Source: Pseudomonas resinovorans NBRC 106553
Lineage (GTDB): Bacteria; Pseudomonadota; Gammaproteobacteria; Pseudomonadales; Pseudomonadaceae
Direction of reading: 5' to 3'
DNA length: 64,000 nt
NCBI RefSeq assembly: GCF_000412695.1
Contig: NC_021499.1
Location: forward strand, 5,518,001-5,582,000
Shown here: positions 17,705 through 26,382 of the stretch, piece by piece
Numbering within the stretch: the first letter of the stretch is position 1
How the letters are laid out: every line of letters begins with the position of its first letter
Notes under the pieces: model-generated
Told to the model about the DNA's origin: nothing
Seen by the model: only the letters and a program-made list of their open reading frames with translations
Databases searched by the model: none
Made by a program: the position numbers and the translations under genes

Positions 17705-20700
17705 TCACTCCTGCTCATTGGTCACCCGCAGCAACCCCCAGAGTCCGCCGAGGTTGCCGAACGCGGCGTAGTCACGGAACAGGTAGTCGCCCGCGATGGC
17801 GTTGGCACCCCCGGCGCTGGGGAACATCAGGCTGAAGTGGGCCGCCGGCAGCACGCTCTCCTGGGCGCCGATGTACACCGCGATGGGGTTCAGGCCAAAG
17901 CGCATGGAGCCGACCCCGGCGTTTTTCTGCGGCAGCCCCCAGATATCGTTCTTCTCCGAGACATAGGGATTGAAGGGCCAGACGTGACCATCCAGCTGGA
18001 AGGTCATGCCCCGGCTGCCACCCGTCGGCATGGTCACCTGGGTGCGGAAGGGTTGTCCGGGCTTGACCCGCAGCACCGGGGTCACCGGGTCGCCACCCAC
18101 CAGCGCGTTGCTGTAGGCCATGTGCGCGTTGGGCACATCCGCCAGGCCATTGCCCTGGGCGTGGCCGAAGGGCGCGTCGGGCGCCAGGCCGAAGCGGTAC
18201 CACAACGGCTCGCTGCGGTAGTTCACCGCCATGCCCGAGTTGTCCTTGGGATCGGCGGGAATACCGAGGCCTTCGGAGGCCATGTTCTCCACCGGCGAGC
18301 CATCGGCCCAACGCATGTTCAGCGACTTGTGGAACACCAGGGAAAAGTCGCGGTAGGCGGTACCGTTCAACGGCTGCACGGTGGCGGCGGCGCGCATGCT
18401 GGCGTCCTCGGTCCAGGTGGCGCCCTGGGCCGCCACGCTCATGGCCCCCGCCAGGCCCTTCTGGCCCTGCTTGATCGGGTCGGCCGGCAGCAGGTTGAGC
18501 GCGCCGAACTCGATCGGGTAGGCGTCGATCTTGTCGACGCTGCGGCCGAGTTGGGTCACCGGCTTGCCTTCGCGCTCCAGGTGCCCGGCGTAGTACTGGT
18601 AGCTGCGGGTCGGATAGGCGCCCTGCCCGCTGCGCGGCGCCACGGTCTGCACCGGGTTGATGCCGACGTTGAAGCCATCCGACCGGGTGATGTCGTAGGC
18701 CAGCAACTGGGCGTGCAGGCCGACATGGCTGGAGGGCCGCATCAGGTTGTTGTTGAAGGTGGTGGAGCCCTGCGCGCCGTTGCGGTCACGCTTGACCAGG
18801 CCCTGCATCACGGCATGGTTCGGCAGGTCCGGCATCACCAGCGGCAGGCGGTTCTCCAGGGTGACGTTGATGCAGTCGCCGGCGGTGGCGCGCAGCACCA
18901 GGGGCTCGATCGGCACACCGGGCTTGAGCTTGCCGGTGAGTGGATCGAGATCGGCCTTGCGCACGTAGAGGATGGCGGTGGGGTCATGCAGCGGGCCGCT
19001 CTGCCCGCCGATGGTGAACACCTCGCCGTCCTCTTCGTCGATCACCGTGACCTCGGGGATGGCCAACGGGCGCGGGTTGAACACCAGGGTGCCGCCCTGG
19101 GGATTCAGCGGCCCGCCCACATGCTGGCCCGCGCCCGCGGGGTCGCCGATGGCCAGGCCCAGGGGGTTGGCAAGGATGTCGTTGGCCAGGGCCACCACCA
19201 CTTCGTAGTTGCGCTGCACCGTGGTGCGGGTGCCGATGCCATTGGGGTTGGGACTCATGCGCGGGCACACGCCGTCGAAGGCGGAGGTGTTGCGAGAGGA
19301 CACCGGCCGAGGGTTGTTCGGCACGGGGAACAGGTCACTGCGCGGGGCGGTGTAGTTGCGCATGACGCCCCACATGCCACTCCAGTACCCCTCCAGGGCG
19401 GCGTCCATGGAGTAGAGGTAGTCGGCGGCCTCGTAGCTGGTGTTACCGGACATCATGGTCACCGGCACCATGAAACCTAGCTGCTCGGAGATGCCGACCA
19501 TCTGCGACGCACGCCAACCGGAATTGGAGTTGCTGCCGAAGCCGGTACCCGAGTGCAGCCACTTGACCCCGTGCAGGGTGACGTTGTGCTCCTCTTCATG
19601 ACCGCCAGCATTCACCCGCAGGCGCACGTTGTCGCCGGAATAAGTACGCAGCAAGGGGGTGAAGGGGTCGCCGGGCAGGTCGCCGGCCAGGTTGATATGG
19701 GGTGGGAAGGTGGTCGTGCCACCCGTGGGGCCGGTGGCCGAGCTGATCGCGCCGGGGGCCAGGTTCAGCGCCGGGATGGCTCGGTCGGTACGGGTCTGCA
19801 GGGCGAAGGCGAGGTCGCCGGCCAGGCCGTCTGCCTGCATGCCCGGCTTGCCGTCCGGCGCCAGCTTGTTCGGGTCGAAGATGCGCAGGCCGACCGGTTC
19901 ATTGCGGTAGTTGACCACGAACATACCGGGGTCATCGGCGCTGATCGCCTGCGGGCAGGGCCGGGTCGGACAGCCGAACACCGCGCCGGCCGCTTCCACC
20001 GTCGACTCCAGCAGGTTGGCGCTGAACTGCCGCACCGGCGGGTTGATGGCGTAGCGGAAGCTGTCCACGGAGGTCGGATAGGCACCGGCATCGGGAATGC
20101 CGTCGGGCCCGGCGCCCACATAGACTCCGGCCTCGTAGGCGTGCTGCATGTCGCTGTACTCGAGGAAGAACTCGCGGAAGCTGTCGTTCTTGCCGTCGCC
20201 GTCCAGGTCGCCGGTGCTGATCACCGCCTGCCAGGACGTCGGGCCACCGTCCGCGCGGCCGTTGTAGAGCGGCTGGCCGGTTTCGGCGTGGAACCAGCTG
20301 GAGCCCGCCGGCTCGGACAGCAGTGTGGCGTAGAGGCCAAGCTGCTGGTGGGTGGAGGGGCCGAAATGGTCATGGGTGAAGATGTTCCCCAGGCCACGGT
20401 CGACGTTGTAGACATTCACCACCGGGTCGGCGAACCAGCGTTGCAGGGTAGTCCGCGCGCCCAGCCAGTCGGTACGGCCGAACTGGCCGAAGTACGGGTG
20501 CTGCTTGGCCTGCGGGCAATCCGCGGTGCCGTCGCGGGCGTCGCCCTCGGTGCAGTGGTTGTACTCGCGGATGGCGTGGATGCGCTCCACCACGCTGGCG
20601 GGCGAGAGCGTGCCGTCCTCGTAGTTCCAGCCATTGGCCGCACCGTCGGCGGCGGTCAGGTCCCACTTGGGCAGGTGGATGTGCTGGCCGATTACATCGG

Positions 20701-23491
20701 TGGGGGTGCGGACCTGGAAGTCATCCAGTTCGTAGACGGCCGGGATCAGGTTGGTGTGGTGGTACATGGTGCAGTCGAAGGTGTTCATCCGCATCACCAG
20801 CGGCTCCGGTGGCTGCTGCTTGGTGATCACCGGCCAGGCGTCCTCCCAGAGCGTGAGGATGCGGGTCTGCGGGAAGTGATAGCCGACCTTGTTGAACACC
20901 GCGTCGAACTGGATGTTGGCGCCCTTGTAGACCCGTGGGCGGTCGGCGGTGAAGCTGGACGCGCCGGTGAAGGTCTGGCCGTTAAGGGACTCGCCGCTGT
21001 TGTAGCGACCCATGGCCGACGCCTGGGTCAGGCGCTTGCCGGTGTCGTCCATGCAGGGTTCGTAGTAAGGCGCGCCAGGTACCGGCAGGGCGCCGTTGGT
21101 GCGGAACGCGGTGGGCTGCACGGCGCCGCTGGGCAGCACCGCGAAGCTGGGGTGCTCGGCCTTGGCGTGGTAGGCCATGGCCGCCTGCTCGACGTCGGTA
21201 CCCTCCTCGGGGAAGAACACCGCCTTGGCGCGATGGACCACCTTGGACATGTCCAGCGCACTGCTCACCACCTCGGCCGCACCGCCGGCAGCCATTCCCT
21301 CCAGGGCGTGGCGCGGCAGGCCGCCGTCCCAGCCACCGGCCTGGGCCGGGTCCAGGTTGGCCCACAGGGCGTCGCCCGAATCACGCAGGGCCTGGGCCTT
21401 GGCGGCATCGAGCATATCCAGCGGCGGCGTCGGCGGACGTTGGCCGACGGTGCTTTCGATACCGCCGATCCAGAACGGGAAGCCGGGGTTCTTCAGGCTG
21501 CCGTCGGCATTGCGGTTGGCCTCGCTGCGGTCAACCAGGGCCACCGAGCCGACCATAGGACGCTCCGGCTGGAAGTCACCCTCGTCGTTGGCGGCGACCA
21601 GCGCTTCGCCGAACTTGGGCACCACGGCCACCTTGCCCGGCATGGGCGGCATGGCCTTGCCCGGCAGCGGGACGATGGCGGGGATCGGCGTGCCGGCGAT
21701 GATCTCGCCATCCGGCAGGGCCCGGGCCCCGGGGGCAGGCAGGCCGCTGCGCAGCGCGAAGGCGGCGGTGTGGAAACCCTGGTCGCCGTCCCCGGAAACG
21801 GCCAGGCGGGTGCCGGGCTCGAAGACGTCGTGGATGCGCCACATGCCCCACATGCCCTGGGCGAAGTGCGGGTAGAAGTGGCAGTGGTAGATGGCGTCGC
21901 CCGCCACCCGGTTGCGGTTGCCCGAGCCGCCGTTGGCGATCTCGTAGGTGTAGCCCGAGCCCGGGCCTATGCCCTGGGCGTCCATGTAGTCGGAATTGTC
22001 GTCATTGGGGTTGAACAGCCACTGGTGGCCATGCAGGTGATACACGTGCTGTTCGTAGCCCATGCTGATGTTGCGGAATTTGACGAAGTCGCCGATGTAG
22101 CTGTGGTTGATGTTGGACGGTTCGTCCGGGAACAGCGCCATGCTGGCCTTGATCCCGATGCCCTCAGCCGGCGGCACCTGGCCGGGAACCAGCCCCTCCA
22201 GGCCGACGTTGGCCGGCACGTCCACCAGCATGGCGATGTCGCCCACGCTGTGGGAACTGAGGAAGAACTCCTCGTAGGCGCAGGACAGGCAGTCGTGCAT
22301 GGGACCTACCCCAAGCCGGTTGGCGATCACCTCGGCTCCCATGCCGCCGGAACCGTAGTTGACCATGAAGGCGTCACGGGTCGGCGCCAGCACGTGGCCG
22401 AACACCGGGTCGATCCAGTAGCCGGGGAAGGCCTGGGTCACCGCCGACTGGTCATGGAAGGCCACGGCAAAGTCGCGGAACGGTTCCAGGCGGTTGGGCA
22501 GTGCAGGGTTGCGCTTGCCGTATCCCTCCAGCACGTAGGTCGAGGGTGGGAAGCTGCCATCGGCATTGGGTCCCATGACGATGGCGTCGCTGTTGCCGGC
22601 GATGATCTGGTTGCCCTCGACCATGGCCAGGATCGGCGATCCGGCCTTGCCTTCGCTGATCCAGGGTTCGCCCTGGGGATAGCGCGCCTCGTAGTCGATG
22701 ATCGGCTGGCCGGCCGGAGTGCGGCCGGTGGTGGCCAGGCGCATCTCCTCCTCGGTCAGCGTGTTGCGGTAGGTGCGCCCACCCTTGGGCAGCACCACCA
22801 CCTGGGCGAACAGGCCGTTGCCGACGTTGCCGGCCGTCCCCTCGCTACCGAAGGTGGCGCCGTAGCTGCTCACGGCGAAGGCGCCTTCGCGCTCGGCATA
22901 GAGGGTGTAGGTGCGGCTGGCGCCCGGCGCCAGCAGGCTGTTCTGGTTGCGCCCGGCATGGGTGGCGATGTCGTCGATGCCGTTCACCGCCTGCAGGCCG
23001 TTGACCTGGAAACCGACATGGCGGTCGGCCACCTGGGCGTCGACGTGCAGCTCGCCCACCAGGTGCTCGTCGCCGCCCCGGGTATTGGGGTTGGCTTGCA
23101 GGGCCAGCAGGTTCTGCAGGTTCACCTGCAGGCAGTCACCCTGGGCCACCCGCAGCACCAGCGGGCGCGGACGCTTGTCCGGACGCAGCGCCACCTGCCC
23201 GGGCAGCGCCGCCCCGCCCATATGCAGGGGCACCTCGTTGCTGTCCACCACGTCGCGGCGCAGGGCGAACATCATGCCGTTGATGTTCTGCGCCCCCAGG
23301 CGGTTGAACATCAGCGGCTGGTCCAGGGCCACCACCTCGGCCACCAGGGTGCGCTCGCACCGCGCAGCGGCGACCGCGTCCTCGCCGCAGAGGGCCGCGC
23401 CCAGCAGGAGCACGCCACCCAGAAGGGAGGGCGCCCCGGGGGCGACCGGGCGAGTGGGGTTGGTAGGGTTGCTAGCATTGGTCCGGTTCAT
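17705..23491 (-). CDS. Giant multicopper oxidase, MnxG/McoA-like (copy 2)
   Basis: A 1928-residue paralogue of the downstream gene, alike over the whole length by eye. It keeps every copper motif: HVYHLHGHQW, HCHFYPHFAQGMW (about residue 535), HIHLPKWD, HDHFGPSTHQQ, NVTLHGVKWLH and DGHVWPFNP, and the DLDGDGKND loop. Differences cluster in the signal region and in a short Asp/Glu-rich loop (DDDDEEGDDDSEHGG in copy 1, NDEGDFQPERP here). The start at 23491 has the same GAGGTCAGCCAAG leader as copy 1 and its own sigma54 promoter. In P. putida GB-1 the two large Mn oxidases are unlinked genes; here the two are in tandem. Confidence 0.9.
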   Translation of the reverse strand: MNRTNASNPTNPTRPVAPGAPSLLGGVLLLGAALCGEDAVAAARCERTLVAEVVALDQPLMFNRLGAQNINGMMFALRRDVVDSNEVPLHMGGAALPGQVALRPDKRPRPLVLRVAQGDCLQVNLQNLLALQANPNTRGGDEHLVGELHVDAQVADRHVGFQVNGLQAVNGIDDIATHAGRNQNSLLAPGASRTYTLYAEREGAFAVSSYGATFGSEGTAGNVGNGLFAQVVVLPKGGRTYRNTLTEEEMRLATTGRTPAGQPIIDYEARYPQGEPWISEGKAGSPILAMVEGNQIIAGNSDAIVMGPNADGSFPPSTYVLEGYGKRNPALPNRLEPFRDFAVAFHDQSAVTQAFPGYWIDPVFGHVLAPTRDAFMVNYGSGGMGAEVIANRLGVGPMHDCLSCAYEEFFLSSHSVGDIAMLVDVPANVGLEGLVPGQVPPAEGIGIKASMALFPDEPSNINHSYIGDFVKFRNISMGYEQHVYHLHGHQWLFNPNDDNSDYMDAQGIGPGSGYTYEIANGGSGNRNRVAGDAIYHCHFYPHFAQGMWGMWRIHDVFEPGTRLAVSGDGDQGFHTAAFALRSGLPAPGARALPDGEIIAGTPIPAIVPLPGKAMPPMPGKVAVVPKFGEALVAANDEGDFQPERPMVGSVALVDRSEANRNADGSLKNPGFPFWIGGIESTVGQRPPTPPLDMLDAAKAQALRDSGDALWANLDPAQAGGWDGGLPRHALEGMAAGGAAEVVSSALDMSKVVHRAKAVFFPEEGTDVEQAAMAYHAKAEHPSFAVLPSGAVQPTAFRTNGALPVPGAPYYEPCMDDTGKRLTQASAMGRYNSGESLNGQTFTGASSFTADRPRVYKGANIQFDAVFNKVGYHFPQTRILTLWEDAWPVITKQQPPEPLVMRMNTFDCTMYHHTNLIPAVYELDDFQVRTPTDVIGQHIHLPKWDLTAADGAANGWNYEDGTLSPASVVERIHAIREYNHCTEGDARDGTADCPQAKQHPYFGQFGRTDWLGARTTLQRWFADPVVNVYNVDRGLGNIFTHDHFGPSTHQQLGLYATLLSEPAGSSWFHAETGQPLYNGRADGGPTSWQAVISTGDLDGDGKNDSFREFFLEYSDMQHAYEAGVYVGAGPDGIPDAGAYPTSVDSFRYAINPPVRQFSANLLESTVEAAGAVFGCPTRPCPQAISADDPGMFVVNYRNEPVGLRIFDPNKLAPDGKPGMQADGLAGDLAFALQTRTDRAIPALNLAPGAISSATGPTGGTTTFPPHINLAGDLPGDPFTPLLRTYSGDNVRLRVNAGGHEEEHNVTLHGVKWLHSGTGFGSNSNSGWRASQMVGISEQLGFMVPVTMMSGNTSYEAADYLYSMDAALEGYWSGMWGVMRNYTAPRSDLFPVPNNPRPVSSRNTSAFDGVCPRMSPNPNGIGTRTTVQRNYEVVVALANDILANPLGLAIGDPAGAGQHVGGPLNPQGGTLVFNPRPLAIPEVTVIDEEDGEVFTIGGQSGPLHDPTAILYVRKADLDPLTGKLKPGVPIEPLVLRATAGDCINVTLENRLPLVMPDLPNHAVMQGLVKRDRNGAQGSTTFNNNLMRPSSHVGLHAQLLAYDITRSDGFNVGINPVQTVAPRSGQGAYPTRSYQYYAGHLEREGKPVTQLGRSVDKIDAYPIEFGALNLLPADPIKQGQKGLAGAMSVAAQGATWTEDASMRAAATVQPLNGTAYRDFSLVFHKSLNMRWADGSPVENMASEGLGIPADPKDNSGMAVNYRSEPLWYRFGLAPDAPFGHAQGNGLADVPNAHMAYSNALVGGDPVTPVLRVKPGQPFRTQVTMPTGGSRGMTFQLDGHVWPFNPYVSEKNDIWGLPQKNAGVGSMRFGLNPIAVYIGAQESVLPAAHFSLMFPSAGGANAIAGDYLFRDYAAFGNLGGLWGLLRVTNEQE

Positions 23492-23547
23492 CTTGGCTGA
23501 CCTCGGTATCAGGTGCATGGGTGCCAGAAGAGGGCAGGACTACCAGA

Positions 23548-23562
23548 GCAATGCGCGCGCCA
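23548..23562 (-). promoter_or_regulatory. Sigma54 promoter of oxidase copy 2
   Basis: Minus-strand TGGCGCGCGCATTGC: invariant GG and GC ten bases apart, perfect -12 ATTGC, one mismatch in -24. Expected transcript start near 23536, 45 bases before the ATG. Confidence 0.8.
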
Positions 23563-23633
23563 TCATGAAAACACAAACAGATTCAATGACTTGCAACCAA
23601 AGCGAGCGAAATATCCGGCTTACTCACAACCTG

Positions 23634-23680
23634 ATCCCCCCCGCTTCCCCCCCGATTCCCCGATTTCCCCTTGAGGGAAG
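23634..23680. promoter_or_regulatory. Cluster of TTCCCC half sites (proposed UAS)
   Basis: Runs GATCCCCCC, TTCCCCCC (23645), ATTCCCC (23655) and TTTCCCC (23664) followed by GAGGGAAG. This cluster is 70-120 bases upstream of the oxidase copy 2 promoter. Confidence 0.5.
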
Positions 23681-23710
23681 TGCGGCGGGCGGAGGCGTTT
23701 GCGGCAGGTA

Positions 23711-23770
23711 GGTAGCCCGGATGAAATCCGGGGACTGCGGTTGGAGTTTTCCCGGTTCGCATCCGGCTAC
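23711..23770. repeat. Palindromic repeat gtagcccggat (R4)
   Basis: GTAGCCCGGATGAAATCCGG at the left and CGCATCCGGCTAC at the right form an inverted pair. Other copies are at 58611-58672 and 61449-61509. Confidence 0.75.
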
Positions 23771-23841
23771 AGGGAGGTGAGGGAGCGATTTCAATCGCGA
23801 ATGAATTCGCCCCCACAAGTGGCCCGACCGGGGTCCGGAAT

Positions 23842-23877
23842 CGCCCCCGCTTCTGGGGAATCCCCCACTAACGGGGA
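23842..23877. promoter_or_regulatory. Two C5-N6-G4 dyads at the end of the transglycosylase gene
   Basis: CCCCC-GCTTCT-GGGGAA (23844-23860) and TCCCCC-ACTAAC-GGGGA (23861-23877). They have the same six-base centre as the dyads at other sigma54 promoters. They sit about 290 bases upstream of the oxidase copy 2 promoter, so they could act on it at a distance. Confidence 0.55.
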
Positions 23878-24491
23878 CGTTTTGCGTCGGCCTGGAAGCG
23901 TTGGTAATGCCCCAGGACACTCGGCACATAACGCTGGGTTTCGGGATAGGGCGGGATGGCGCTGCCATAGGCGAGCACAGCGCCGGGACCGGCGTTGTAG
24001 GCGGCCAGGGTGAGGGAAAGATCGTTGTCGAACATCTTCAGCAGGCGCTTGAGGTAGCGCGCGCCGCCGCGCACGTTGGCGGCCGGGTCGAACACGTCCT
24101 GCACGCCCAGGTCCCGCGCGGTAGCGGGCATCAGCTGCATCAGGCCGGCGGCGCCCTTGGGCGAAAGGGCCGCGGGATCGTAGTTGGATTCGGTCTTGAT
24201 CACCGCGTGCAGCAGCTCCGCCGGCAGGTCGTAGTCGAAGGCCGCCTGGGCCACGATCAGGGCGTAGCGCGGCGCCGTGGAGTGGCTCTCGCGGGGCACC
24301 TGGACCAGCGCGGGCGCCTTGACCCGCAAGGGTTTCTCGCGGGCCACGCGGACCAGCTTGCGGTCGCTGCGCTGGATGTTGGTAAGAGTGATGCTGCCGT
24401 TGGCGGAGACCACCCGGTAGATGTCCGCAGGGGCGTCGAAGGAGGTGCTTGCAAGGATGCAGGACAGCACCAGGACGGGCACTTTGATCAT
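23868..24491 (-). CDS. Lytic transglycosylase (SLT family)
   Basis: A 207-residue exported peptidoglycan lyase. A signal peptide (VPVLVLSCILASTSF) is followed by a short DUF4124-like segment (IYRVVSANGSITLTN) and the SLT domain: catalytic Glu101 in IKTESNYDP, then GAAGLMQLMPATA, GGARYLKRLL and AAYNAGPGAV. Enzymes of this kind open the cell wall locally so that secretion machines or pili can be assembled. Its own sigma54 promoter and position beside the pseudopilin genes argue that it serves this secretion system. It is transcribed away from the pseudopilin operon. Confidence 0.9.
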   Translation of the reverse strand: MIKVPVLVLSCILASTSFDAPADIYRVVSANGSITLTNIQRSDRKLVRVAREKPLRVKAPALVQVPRESHSTAPRYALIVAQAAFDYDLPAELLHAVIKTESNYDPAALSPKGAAGLMQLMPATARDLGVQDVFDPAANVRGGARYLKRLLKMFDNDLSLTLAAYNAGPGAVLAYGSAIPPYPETQRYVPSVLGHYQRFQADAKRPR

Positions 24492-24545
24492 TGTTCTCTC
24501 CCAGCCGGGCCTTGGCCCTTGGGGTTGCTCGGTGCTGTACCGTCA

Positions 24546-24560
24546 GCAAAGCACGTGCCG
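24546..24560 (-). promoter_or_regulatory. Sigma54 promoter of the lytic transglycosylase gene
   Basis: Minus-strand CGGCACGTGCTTTGC: GG-N10-GC with a perfect TTTGC -12 element. Expected transcript start near 24534, 43 bases before the ATG. No activator dyad is visible immediately upstream. Confidence 0.75.
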
Positions 24561-24603
24561 GAAAAATCGCCGGGTGATGTGTCAGCCCCCTCGCCCACTC
24601 GTC

Positions 24604-24618
24604 GTGCACAGCTCTTGC
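24604..24618 (+). promoter_or_regulatory. Weak sigma54-like element before the pseudopilin operon
   Basis: GTGCACAGCTCTTGC matches the -12 TTGC and most of -24 but has TG where GG is expected. It would give a leader of about 24 bases. I list it because every other operon of the island has a good sigma54 site; the missing G makes it doubtful. Confidence 0.3.
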
Positions 24619-24653
24619 ATAGCCACCTGCAGTGACCCGCAGCGGAGGCTCCC

Positions 24654-25079
24654 ATGAACATGCGTCGTCGTCGACCCGAACAAGGCTTCACCCTGCTCGA
24701 ACTCCTGGTGGTGCTGGTGGTGCTCGGCCTGTTGGCCGGCATTGTGGCGCCGAAGTATTTCAATCAGCTGGGCCGCTCCGAGACCAAGGTGGCCCGCGCG
24801 CAGATCGAGGGGTTGGTGAAGGCCCTGGACATCTATCGCCTGGAGGTGGGCCGCTACCCCAGCAGCGAGCAAGGCCTGACCGCGCTGGTGGCCGCGCCGC
24901 CGGACGAGCCGCGCTGGTCCGGCCCCTACCTGCAGAAGGACGTGCCCCAGGACCCCTGGGGCCGCGCCTATGTCTACCGCTCCCCCGGCGAGAACGGCGA
25001 TTTCGACCTGCTCACCCTGGGCAAGGACGGCCAGCCCGGCGGTGACGGCGAGAACGCCGAAGTCACCAGCTGGCAGTGA
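24654..25079 (+). CDS. GspG-type major pseudopilin (XcmT1-like)
   Basis: A 141-residue class III prepilin. The leader MNMRRRRPEQG is followed by the methylated N-terminal helix FTLLELLVVLVVLGLLAG, with Glu5 of the mature protein present, so the prepilin peptidase should cut after the Gly. The rest (LEVGRYPSSEQGLTALVAAPP, YLQKDVPQDPWGRAYVYRSPG, DLLTLGKDGQPGGDGENAEV) is the standard GspG fold with its calcium loop. GGAGG lies five bases before the ATG. It overlaps the GspF start. A GspG-GspF two-gene operon apart from other secretion genes is exactly what was described as xcmT1-xcmS in P. putida GB-1. Confidence 0.93.
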   Translation: MNMRRRRPEQGFTLLELLVVLVVLGLLAGIVAPKYFNQLGRSETKVARAQIEGLVKALDIYRLEVGRYPSSEQGLTALVAAPPDEPRWSGPYLQKDVPQDPWGRAYVYRSPGENGDFDLLTLGKDGQPGGDGENAEVTSWQ

Positions 25080-25084
25080 CCGCC

Positions 25085-26275
25085 ATGCGCTTCCAGGTGA
25101 AGGCGGTGCGGGCCCCGGACGGGGTGGTGGCCCTGGTGGTGGAGGCGGCGAGCCAGGACGAGGCGCGCCGCCAGGCCGAAGCCCAGGGCCTGCGAGTGCT
25201 CGCCCTGCAGGCCGAACGGGGCTGGTCGCCGCGCGCCTGGCGACGGCGCGAGGTGTTCCCGCTGCTGCTGTTCAGCCAGGAGCTGACCACCCTGCTGAAC
25301 GCCGGCCTGGCGTTGATCGACGCCCTGGAAAGCCTCGCCGAGAAGGAAGCCGACATGCAGGCGCGCAAGGTGCTCGACGGCCTGGTGCGGCTGCTCTACG
25401 AGGGCAAGTCGCTGTCCCAGTCCCTGGCGCAGTTCCCGGCGATCTTTCCCGCCCTCTACGTGGCGCTGGTGCAGTCCAGCGAAAAGACCGGCGCGGTGGG
25501 CGATGCCCTGGGCCGCTACGTGGCCTACCGCACGCGGATGGACGAGGTGCGGCAGAAGATCATCAGCGCGTCGGTCTATCCGCTGCTGTTGTTCATGGTG
25601 GGCTGCGGCGTGCTGCTATTCCTGGTGGGCTACGTGGTACCGCGCTTCGCCCTGGTGTTCGAAGGCCTCGGCGAGAACCTGCCCTGGCTGTCCCAGGTGC
25701 TGCTGCACAGCGGGCTGTTCCTCCACTCGCACCAGGCCGAAGTATTCGGCGGCGCCGTGGCGGCGCTGGTGGCGCTGGTGCTGCTGCTGCGCCAGGAGAA
25801 CGTGCGCCGCGCCCTGGCCCGCCAGATGGAGCGCGTGCCGACGATCCGCGAGCGCATCCAGATCTACGAGCTGGCGCGCTTCTACCGCTCCCTGGGCATC
25901 CTGCTGCAGGGCGGGATTCCCATCCTCACCGCCATCGCCATGGTCCGCGGCCTGCTCGGCGCCGCCTCGCGCCCACGGCTGGACCAGGCCGCCGCGCGCA
26001 TCCGCGAGGGCCAGGCGCTGTCCCGCGCGCTGGAGGAACACGGCCTGGCGACGCCCGTGTCGCTGCGCATGCTCCGGGCCGGCGAACAGTCCGGCAACCT
26101 GGGGGAAATGATGGAGCGCACCGCCGACTTCCATGACGAGGAAACCAGCCGCTGGATCGAATGGTTCGTGCGCCTGTTCGAGCCGCTGCTGATGACCTTC
26201 ATCGGCCTGATCATCGGGGTGATCGTGATCCTGATGTACATCCCGATCTTCGAGTTGGCGTCGAGCATCCAGTGA
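25085..26275 (+). CDS. GspF-type inner-membrane platform protein (XcmS-like)
   Basis: A 396-residue polytopic protein with the usual duplicated GspF/PilC domain: FSQELTTLLNAGLALIDALE in the first half and YELARFYRSLGILLQGGIPI in the second. Membrane segments are visible near LLLFMVGCGVLLFLVGYVV, VAALVALVLLL and at the C-terminus (LMTFIGLIIGVIVILMYIPI). It anchors the pseudopilus base and contacts the GspE ATPase encoded at 3.4-5.1 kb. I chose the ATG at 25085; a GTG nine bases upstream overlaps the pseudopilin stop and cannot be excluded. Confidence 0.92.
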   Translation: MRFQVKAVRAPDGVVALVVEAASQDEARRQAEAQGLRVLALQAERGWSPRAWRRREVFPLLLFSQELTTLLNAGLALIDALESLAEKEADMQARKVLDGLVRLLYEGKSLSQSLAQFPAIFPALYVALVQSSEKTGAVGDALGRYVAYRTRMDEVRQKIISASVYPLLLFMVGCGVLLFLVGYVVPRFALVFEGLGENLPWLSQVLLHSGLFLHSHQAEVFGGAVAALVALVLLLRQENVRRALARQMERVPTIRERIQIYELARFYRSLGILLQGGIPILTAIAMVRGLLGAASRPRLDQAAARIREGQALSRALEEHGLATPVSLRMLRAGEQSGNLGEMMERTADFHDEETSRWIEWFVRLFEPLLMTFIGLIIGVIVILMYIPIFELASSIQ

Positions 26276-26276
26276 A

Positions 26277-26311
26277 TCGATGGGTTTCGCACGCTCTACC
26301 CATCCTGCGAG
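26277..26311. repeat. Degenerate R1 REP unit
   Basis: GATGGGTTTCGCACGCTCTACCC-like remnant of the R1 unit just after the GspF stop. Confidence 0.5.
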
Positions 26312-26341
26312 TAGGTTTCGAGCATCCACCCAGGCCCCATG

Positions 26342-26371
26342 AAAAAGCCCCCGAAGACGGGGGCTTTTTTC
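26342..26371. terminator. Bidirectional intrinsic terminator
   Basis: AAAAAGCCCCCG-AAGA-CGGGGGCTTTTTT: a strong GC stem with A- and T-tracts on both sides, between the convergent GspF and receiver genes. Confidence 0.92.
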
Positions 26372-26382
26372 TCGACGCGATA

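Noticed and set aside
24512..24528. A second possible sigma54 site before the pseudopilin operon (TTGGCCCTTGGGGTTGC)
   Set aside because: GG and GC are 11 bases apart; sigma54 promoters need ten.
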